DNA of 64,000 nucleotides, taken from Adineta ricciae (lineage: Eukaryota > Rotifera > Eurotatoria > Adinetida > Adinetidae). The notes under the pieces were generated by a model. The model had not been told where the DNA came from. It made no database searches and worked only from the letters and a program-made list of their open reading frames with translations. The DNA lies in contig CAJNOJ010000004.1 of NCBI GenBank assembly GCA_905250025.1, positions 1 through 64,000 of the forward strand, written 5' to 3'. A program made the position numbers and the translations under genes. Positions 56,986 to 64,000 of the stretch are shown here, one piece after another; within the stretch, counting starts at the first letter, position 1, and every line of letters begins with the position of its first letter.

Positions 56986-58985
56986 CTATGTTTTGAATGA
57001 AACAAGATGGTAATGATCCATATCGAGAACGTGTGGATTGATTAGATGATGTTGAACTAACAGACCAACAGTGGTCAATGCAAGTTTCTCTTCCACCGCT
57101 GGACCACGATTCTGCCAGTATTCACCGAACACACCATGTGAATCAGCTGGATTCAGCTCACTCACTCGATATCCAGACATCGCGATCCACACTGTCAAAC
57201 GATGCATGTCTTGATCGGCGACCAGCACTGGAATGCGTCCTTTGTATTGACTTGTATTGAACTCATCAGCAAATGCTTGATAGACATCATCTCGTCGACC
57301 GTTTCTCACATCACTTTCGAAGATCGGTAGTGCAAAAACGACAGCACAGATGTGCTGAAAGACAGGTCCATCTTCTTCGAGAACTTGTCGGATAGCTCGG
57401 GCAGACAGTGCTCGTACCTTGCCATCGATGCCAATGTGTTTGCCAGCGAACACACCAAGTCCGATGCCGGTTTCGACCACCACCTGAACTTGTTCCTTGT
57501 CACATGCATACAGTCGAAGTCTGGCCATTCGCATGAGATCGGCGAGCAGTTGCCGTTCGTGTAGTTGTGCTCGAGGTGCTCTTGCTTTGACACGAAAGTC
57601 TCTGCCGTTGTAGACAAAGGGTAGGCTCGTTTTAGGATCGATCTCATAGATATCTGGCCAGTTGGTGACATAGGTAGTGATGTCATTGAGATCATGAACT
57701 CGGCCAGCAAAGTCGATGCCAGTGACCGAGACAAGTTTGATGCGTTGAGGCCAATCGTGCTGGAGCTCACGTTGAATGATGCGAGCATCGAATTCCATGA
57801 GAATGGGACACTGTGAAATACGAACAACGAACTTCATAGCAAATGCTTCTTCTCCCGATTTAGTCAAGCCTTGAAGTGCTCTACGGATGAAGATTTTGTT
57901 TATGCAGCGAGCATCTTCGTCAGCATAGACTCGGTAAGATTGTTGCCAATCCAAAATTTCCTGTGCAGTCATGGCGAATGCTACTCGTCCAGTACCAGGA
58001 AAGCGGATTAGTGTATTCGGATCCATGAGAAACGGAGGTCTGCCGAGTCGAAATGATTTGACACCATGAACGATATATTCACCAGGAATATTTCTAAATT
58101 GAAATGTTTGAGCAAGGAAAGATTCCATTTGAGTTGTTTCGTAATCACAATCGCCACTCATCGGTCCTATTTTATTCATAGGTGCAAGAGTACCGATGCT
58201 TTCAAATAATCTTTGAATATTTTTATCCGTGCCTGAATTCACATTGAAAGAAATACTTGGATAAGGGTCAGAATTAATATTTGAATTCGGTGCAACATCA
58301 ATCGGTCGTCTTCGTGTTTGAGGTGTTGGGTTATATTGCGGCGGTGGTAGTGTATTATAGTCAGCTCGTTGAGTTGGTCTTTCCGAAAGAAAACCGATCT
58401 CTGGTGGCAGAGAATATCGTTCTAGACGTGGGGACAATGCTTGTTGTTCGCGTGTTGGAGCAAATCGTGCATTTCGTATTGTCGGACGGATCGTTTCTTG
58501 TGTAGGTGCAAAGTTCTTAGCAATTTTAATTAATTCGGATGGCGAGAAATCCTTTTTGATTACATTGAGTTCATTTTGCTGTTTCATATGCTCACCACAA
58601 CTCTGCAATAGATTGTTCAAATTCTCGATGTCACGATCGGTATAGTTATTGGCTCTTTTTCTTGAACGAAGTTCAGTAGAAACCTTATTTAGAGAATTGG
58701 CTATTTGAGTATTAGAATCTTTAATAAATTGTTGAATTTCAGTTCGAGCCTTTTTCGCTGCTAGTTGAATTTTCCCAATCGATTCTTTCTCCCATTGAGC
58801 AACTTGATTTAATAGGTTCTTTTCAGTTTGCGCTTGACTGGCACGTTGCTTCAACTTCTCATGACGTTTTTCGATGTCGTTCATCTGACCAGAGACGTTC
58901 GTTCGCGTAGAATCTACAAGGTATGAACACAATCCGTCGTCTCATTTTCGATAAAACGCCGTACTTACCACGATTTGTAGTCATC
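56986..58985 (-). CDS. unrecognised protein: N-terminal coiled coil plus GC-rich globular C-terminal domain (647 aa, 2 exons)
   Basis: Exon 1 is 58985-58970 (MTTNR and one base); a 56-bp intron is followed by one long exon 58913-56986. Residues about 15-110 form a charged coiled coil (EKRHEKLKQRASQAQTEKN ...), similar in style to TRIM-type B-box coiled coils, but no RING or B-box is seen. A Pro/Arg/Tyr-rich linker follows (PPPQYNPTPQTRRRP). The C-terminal ~400 residues are compact. They include FRLGRPPFLMDPNTLIRFPG, RALQGLTKSGEEAFAMKFVV, TGIGLGVFAGKHIGIDG, VVFALPIFESDVRNG, RIPVLVADQDMHRLTVWIA and NPADSHGVFGEYWQNRGP. Conserved-looking Gly, Asp and His in these blocks suggest an enzyme or ligand-binding fold. 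I cannot name the family; a macro-like or bacterial effector-like domain is possible. Base composition changes sharply between the two halves (see findings). Confidence 0.8.
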
Positions 58986-59194
58986 GTCTCGTATCAGTAG
59001 ACGAAAAATGAAACCGATTTTTGTATTCGTCGAAACTAATATACTGGAGAAAGAGAAAAAGAAAAAGCATCGACTAATTTTTTATCAGTTCTGATGCACG
59101 TGTGTTTTGCTTCTGTTTTGATGTTTTTGATGGAAACTGAGAAATACATCAACACAACAACAGTAGTGAAGCAAACATAAAACAGCATGTTTTG
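58986..59194. other. short intergenic region
   Basis: The 209 bp lie between the start of the 647-residue gene and the 3' end of the glycosyltransferase-like copy A, both minus. Nothing else is recognised. Confidence 0.5.
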
Positions 59195-60819
59195 TTAGCA
59201 AAAACATTTTATTCTTTTCAAAATCGAGAACACGAGGAACATGCCTAAAAACATCACACCTGACGCAATTAATTGTTCATCAAAATCGACAGAAGAAGGT
59301 CCCCTATTACTGAGTTTCAACCAGATCACTGTAAAATAAACGACAAAAACGGCCTTTTCCCAATAAAGAAGAAAAAAGCAAAATATCATTTACACTTATT
59401 TGTACGGTTGCGGTTGCATTTGATATATCGTCGTTCACATTGAATTTCTCGTGTCAGATTCAGTGTCAGCTGCTTTGCTTCTCGTCGAAGTCTACCTATT
59501 TCACCCTTCTCATCCACACTTCCATTTCCATTCTTCACCAACCAAAGAATCGTCTTCTTATTCTCTACTAGTTTATTCTCCAATGCAACATACTTCTCAG
59601 TTCTATCTTCTTCCATCGTTGTGTTGATGTGTGCTAAAACAGAACGTCTCATCTCAATGTTCATTAGATTGAACAAATCACAACTGTGAATACCTTCTGA
59701 TAACTTGAAAGCGTGATCAGCGAGTCGATGGAGTAGGGAAGATATTTCTTCGGACTGATCGTTGGCTAAGCGAACGAATAAGTGTCGAAGTTGTTGTCTT
59801 TCGGTAGGTGTGAACTGATGTTTAACGCGTTCGAACATAGAGAGAAGATGATTGAGATCACTGATGGAGTTCGAATTGATGTTGTTGATTATTCTGTTTT
59901 TTAAAGCATGAAACTTGTTGAGAGTATGATTTTTGTCGGCTAGAACGATATTGATAAGACTAAACGAGAAATAGATATAAGAAGATAACGAATTGGAATA
60001 AGAACTACTTTACTTTTGTCTCCATTTGATCTGCTGAAGGAAATTTTTCATTGGATGCCAAATATTGTTCGGTCGTTTTTTTATTTGTTCGAAGAAAATT
60101 TGTTGTCGGAAAATTATCGTGTTCAATTCCAGCGGTGTGACGATTTTCATTTCTTTATCATGAGCAGCAATCGTGTGAAAAAGAAACTCGAGAAAGGTTA
60201 ATTCACCTCGCCATCGTGCATATTCATCGACAGCAGACAGCATCCGACGACTGCATCCCACGGCACATACCATTCCACGTACCCACGGAGGAATAAATGT
60301 ACCTGGTGCTGAGTAATAATGATACCAACTACGAGGATTGCCCTCGTGATGATAAATAAGTTCTTCAGTAATCAAATCATAATATGGTGAGTAAAGTTCA
60401 TGCAGAGAAAGAAATGCTTGGGTTGTAGGTATGAAGACGTCTTCTTCGACAAACCAAACAAAGGAGTAGTTGGTTGCAATTCGTGTGAAATGGTAGAGAG
60501 CTTTATCCCATGCTGAACAAATTTTCTTCGAGCCGAAGATATTCGCCTTTTGGAAGCCTTCTCTGCTGACCAAAGTTTCATTGAGTTGAATGAACCGAAA
60601 AGTTGTCGGTGATGATGGTATAGACACATTGTTATGATCAATTAGGATGAAAACATCGACTGATGAAGTAACTGTAGCAAGTTGAGAAGCAAACTCTAAG
60701 ACATGGAATGCAGCTTGTCGAGTAAGAAAACATACTGCCGATGATGAATTGACGTTATTGACCATGGAAAGTAGTAAAGTAGATATTGAGAAAAATTTGT
60801 AGTAAAACGATCTATTCAT
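59195..60819 (-). CDS. secreted/Golgi glycosyltransferase-like protein, tandem copy A
   Basis: Exon 1 (60819 to about 60007) encodes a signal peptide or anchor (YYKFFSISTLLLSMV). A domain follows with SAVCFLTRQ, VDVFILIDHNN, KKICSAWDKALYHF and NYSFVWFVEEDVFIPTT, then VRGMVCAVGCSRRML and RGELTFLEFLFHTI. The alternating strand pattern with an acidic EED after a hydrophobic strand resembles a GT-A fold with its metal-binding motif, but I cannot assign a family. A short intron (AA|GTAAAG ... TTTAG|T) joins an alpha-helical, charged second part (FTPTERQQLRHLFVRL, EIQCERRYIKCN). An acceptor at about 59340 allows a last exon with a membrane helix (LIASGVMFLGMFLVFSIL) ending at 59195. That terminal exon is less certain; without it the frame ends at 59386. 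NxS/T sites suggest secretory-pathway passage. Copy B follows upstream at 61787-63193. Confidence 0.7.
59400..60819 (-). repeat. duplicated segment A (partner 61795-63193)
   Basis: The segments match collinearly over about 1.4 kb. Their 3' parts (59405-59820 against 61800-62210) are nearly identical at nucleotide level, differing at only a few positions. The 5' halves have diverged to clear protein-level similarity only. The uneven identity suggests gene conversion or stronger constraint on the second exon. Confidence 0.8.
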
Positions 60820-61786
60820 AGGATGTGATGAATGAATGAAATGGACATATGGGATATTCGAGAGGATATTGTGTATTGCAGCTGGTGCCTATATGTGTGG
60901 GATTGATAATGAATATGTTAATTATATCATTGTACTTGTATATATTTTTGGCATGGATGTGTTTAACCATGATAGTTTTTAGTTAAAATGGCGAATGACA
61001 CCCACATATGACTATTTTCGCTGCAAGAAGAAATTAAGAAGTGCGAATCTTATATTTCGCTTATACTGTATTGTCCAATAATTAACAACGTGTAGGTACA
61101 TATCTGTATATAACACGTCATTTATTTCTTCTGCGCATTGTATAAGAAAATGAAAGAAGTACGTGATCGAGAGAAATTAGAACACAGGAATCTGCATATC
61201 ATCTCTTAGCAAATAGTTTCTTTATATCCTATTGCAAGCAATTAAACTAGGCACAATTTACAATAATACGACAGGTATTACAAAATATTCTCATTTCTTC
61301 AAGACTGTCCATTTTGAAAATTCCAATTTTAATTAACCAACTGGAACTTGTATTCTGTTTTATATTGTCCAATCCATTAAACGAATATCTATGCGTCCGA
61401 AACGGCCAAAGAGACTTGCAAGTTTTTTAAAATCTCTTTTTGAAAGCTAATAGACAACTGGGTTCATAGGTTATAAAACAGATTTTGAGCGACATATACA
61501 TTCTATCACGAAACTTTGAAAGCCTTGGTTGAATATTTTGAGCAATTCGTGTTCACATGCCCTCCGAGTACAATTTGATTTTTGTGTACTCACACTCTAA
61601 TTCTCTGAATATAATTCTACTATATACCAACCAATAAGATGATAAATATGTTCTACTGTAATCAACCAGAAACAACACACGTTTAGCAGTCTTCATTTCA
61701 AGCGATACACATAATAAAAAACAAACAAAAGTAGAAAAAATACAGGCATGTTACTAAATATCCAAGTATGGCTCGTTTTTGACCAT
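60820..61786. other. spacer between the two tandem copies
   Basis: About 970 bp of AT-rich DNA hold no recognisable gene. It includes the presumed promoter of copy A and the 3' region of copy B. Confidence 0.5.
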
Positions 61787-63193
61787 TTACTTACATCGTG
61801 TATATCGTCGTTCACATTGAATTTCTCGTGTCAGATTCAGTGTCAGCTGCTTTGCTTCTCGTCGAAGTCTACCTATTTCATTCTTCTCATCCACACTTCC
61901 ATTTCCATTCTTCACCAACCAAAGAATCGTCTTCTTATTCTCTACTAGTTTATTCTCCAATGCAACATACTTCTCAGTTCTATCTTCTTCCATCGTTGTG
62001 TTGATGTGTGCTAAAACAGAACGTCTCATCTCAATGTTCATTAGATTGAACAAATCACAACTGTGAATACCTTCTGATAACTTGAAAGCATGATCAGCGA
62101 GTCGATGGAGTAGGGAAGATATTTCTTCGGACTGATCGTTGGCTAAGCGAACGAATAAGTGTCGAAGTTGTTGTCTTTCGGTAGGTGTGAACTGATGTTT
62201 GACAAGTTCAAACAGAGAGAGAAGATGATTGAGATCACTAGTTGAGTTGATACCGATATCGTCGATGACTTTATCCTTCAGAATATGAAACTTGCTGAGA
62301 GTTTGATTTTTGTCAATTAGTGTAATGTTGATGATGCTAAAAGAAAAATAGGTTTAAGGAGAAATGGAATGGGATTGAACTTACTTTTGTCTCCATTTTT
62401 TCTGATTAAAAAAGCTTTTCACTGGATGCCAAAGATTGTTTGGTCTATTTTTCACCTGTTCAAATGCAATTCGTTGTCGATAGGCGATCGTATTCAATTC
62501 CAGCGGTGTGACAATTGTCATCTCTTTATGTTGGATACCCATAGTATGAAAAAGAAATTCAACAAATGTCAGTTCGCCTCGCCATCGTGCATACTCATCA
62601 ACAGCAGAAAGCATCCGACGACTCGAACCTACAATACACACGATTCCATGTGCCCATGGTATTGTAAATGTCCCTGGTGCTAAATACCAATGGTACCAGC
62701 TATAAGTGTCACCTTGTATATTATAAGCAAGTTCAGGAGCAACAAAGTCGTTATGTGGTGAGTAAAGTTCATGGAGAGAAAGAAATGCTTGGGTAGTTGG
62801 TATGAAGACGTCCTCTTCGGCAAACCAAACAAAAGAATAGTTGGTTGCAATCCGTGTGAAATAATAAAGAGCTTTATCCCATGCTGAACAAATTTTATTC
62901 GAGCCGAACATACCAGCTTTTTGAAAGCCTTCTTTAATGAGAAAAGTTTCGTTGAGTTGAATGTATCGAATAGATGATGATGACGACGATGGAAGTGAAA
63001 CATTGTTGTGATCAACCAGGACATAAACATCGATCGATGGAATCGTGTCAGCAAGTTCAGATGCAGATTGTATGACATGAGTTGTAGGCTGTCGGCTGAG
63101 AAAACAAAAAGCTGGCGATGAATCTGCGATATGCGTCACAGCTGACAAAAAAGTACATATTGACCAAAATTGATAGTAAAATAATTTATGCAT
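61787..63193 (-). CDS. secreted/Golgi glycosyltransferase-like protein, tandem copy B
   Basis: It has the same organisation as copy A. I chose the ATG at 63193 (MHKLFYYQFWSICTFLSAV) because it aligns with the start of copy A; an in-frame ATG at 63247 would add 18 residues. The conserved blocks are PAFCFLSRQ, IDVYVLVDHNN, NKICSAWDKALYYF, NYSFVWFAEEDVFIPTT, AHGIVCIVGSSRRML and RGELTFVEFLFHTM. A short intron with GTAAGT donor follows, then the charged helical second part (RRSVLAHINTTMEEDRTEKY), which is almost identical to copy A. The coding frame ends at 61787, just after CERRYTR, where a gtaagt also occurs. A further exon is possible but not found, and the membrane exon seen behind copy A has no clear match here. 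Function is unknown; the fold resembles GT-A enzymes. Confidence 0.72.
61795..63193 (-). repeat. duplicated segment B (partner 59400-60819)
   Basis: This is a direct tandem copy on the same strand, about 2.4 kb from segment A (start to start). It shares the same intron position and phase. Confidence 0.8.
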
Positions 63194-64000
63194 AGATGGA
63201 TGAATGAATGGAAAAAAAACACGTGGTCCTACAGAAAATGTTTGCATGCAAAAGCGTCAACGAAAAATCAGTGACTGATAGTTACTTTTGATATAAAAAA
63301 GAATGATTGATGCAAACCTTGGTTTGCACGACGTATCAATGCTTGAGAAAAAAACCCAGTGTAATGAAATCAGTCCTCGTAGTTAAAAATCGACTTTTTG
63401 AAATCCAAACGGAGCGTTCAGTACTGTGAAAGTGTTGAGAAAAAGAAGAAGTATATCATACGTTGTTTCAAACGCAGTACAACAAGTAGATACGGTAGCT
63501 ATCAGTTCGATCTTTTATCATTCGTCATTTTGCTGTTCGCTTCATATGCGACATTTTAATTACACGTACATAAATTGCCTTTGCACGATACGTGTGTTTC
63601 ATGATATATATTAACTAGAATATGTATAATATTTAGTCAGCATACGACTATTTCTCGTTCTGTCAGTTTTCGCTTTCCTGTAGTATGCGTCATTGACGAG
63701 ATGCAAATGAAAAAAGTGCATTTTGTCATCGATAGCTTTGAAAGTCGATAATATGACTGATATCCGTATCGACGTAAAAACAATCACGCTTAATGTATAA
63801 CTTTTCAGGCGTTCTCGCGTTAAAGTCGGCATTGACATAATCCACGAACGTAAAATAAGATGACTAGTACGATGTAACAGAAAAGTAATCTTTCATTCAC
63901 CGCAAAAATCACGCAGATGAGATTTGGAGTCAAGAAGATCAGTTCAATGTCACAAACAATCGTAGTTACCTAGCTATTGAAAACTATTTCCGATCTATCG
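63194..64000. other. right end of window, no gene recognised
   Basis: This AT-rich DNA lies upstream of copy B. The frames at 63426-63614 and 63611-63838 show no motifs. It may contain the promoter of copy B. Confidence 0.5.

Overview
The window looks like nuclear DNA of a microscopic metazoan, most probably a bdelloid rotifer (Adineta/Rotaria type). The base composition is AT-rich. Genes are compact and split by many GT-AG introns of about 45-60 bp, sometimes only 38 bp, and some exons are as short as 3-20 nt. Classical animal genes (OPA1, IFT20, tectonic, elongin C, NAA10, DGK-theta, SIAE, PAR-bZIP, TRP channel) sit beside genes of a kind often acquired from outside animals in rotifers (DUF3431-like, wax-synthase-like, LicD-like). 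The species assignment is inference. There is no sign of bacterial, phage or CRISPR content.

Layout. 1-734 is the 3' end of a Thr/His/Ser-repeat protein gene. 1.9-4.2 kb holds a decayed and an intact LicD-family gene in tandem (minus). 4.4-5.4 kb is a wax-synthase-like acyltransferase (minus), divergent from sialate O-acetylesterase (5.7-7.6 kb, plus). 8.1-8.8 kb is NAA10 (minus), divergent from an 18-exon diacylglycerol kinase theta gene (9.3-14.1 kb, plus). Elongin C (14.9-15.3 kb, plus) converges with a class A GPCR (15.9-17.2 kb, minus). About 4.4 kb of gene-poor AT-rich DNA follows, then an F-box/LRR-like gene (21.6-23.4 kb, minus) and two paralogous PAR-bZIP transcription factor genes (24.5-25.9 and 28.0-29.4 kb, minus).

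29.4-32.7 kb has no gene but contains a 0.74-kb palindromic element with long inverted repeats (31.11-31.85 kb). Next come a DUF3431-like gene (32.8-33.7 kb, minus), an SLC5 sodium-coupled transporter (35.0-37.5 kb, plus), and IFT20 followed 85 bp later by tectonic (37.8-40.8 kb, plus). This last pair encodes two ciliary proteins in an operon-like arrangement. On the minus strand follow an LRRC74-like leucine-rich-repeat gene (40.9-43.3 kb) and a large ankyrin-repeat TRP channel (43.8-49.8 kb). After 2.9 kb without resolved genes comes OPA1 (52.7-56.6 kb, plus, 25 exons). Then there is a compositionally chimeric 647-residue gene of unknown function (57.0-59.0 kb, minus) and a tandem pair of secreted, glycosyltransferase-like genes (59.2-60.8 and 61.8-63.2 kb, minus).

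For SIAE, NAA10, DGK-theta, elongin C, the F-box gene, both bZIPs, SLC5, IFT20, tectonic, OPA1 and the 647-residue gene I rebuilt splice junctions by hand, and all phases close in frame. Start exons of the LRR and TRP genes, and any upstream exon of OPA1, are not settled. There is no single pathway across the window. The clearest functional grouping is ciliary (IFT20 + tectonic). The most interesting accessory part is 57-63 kb.
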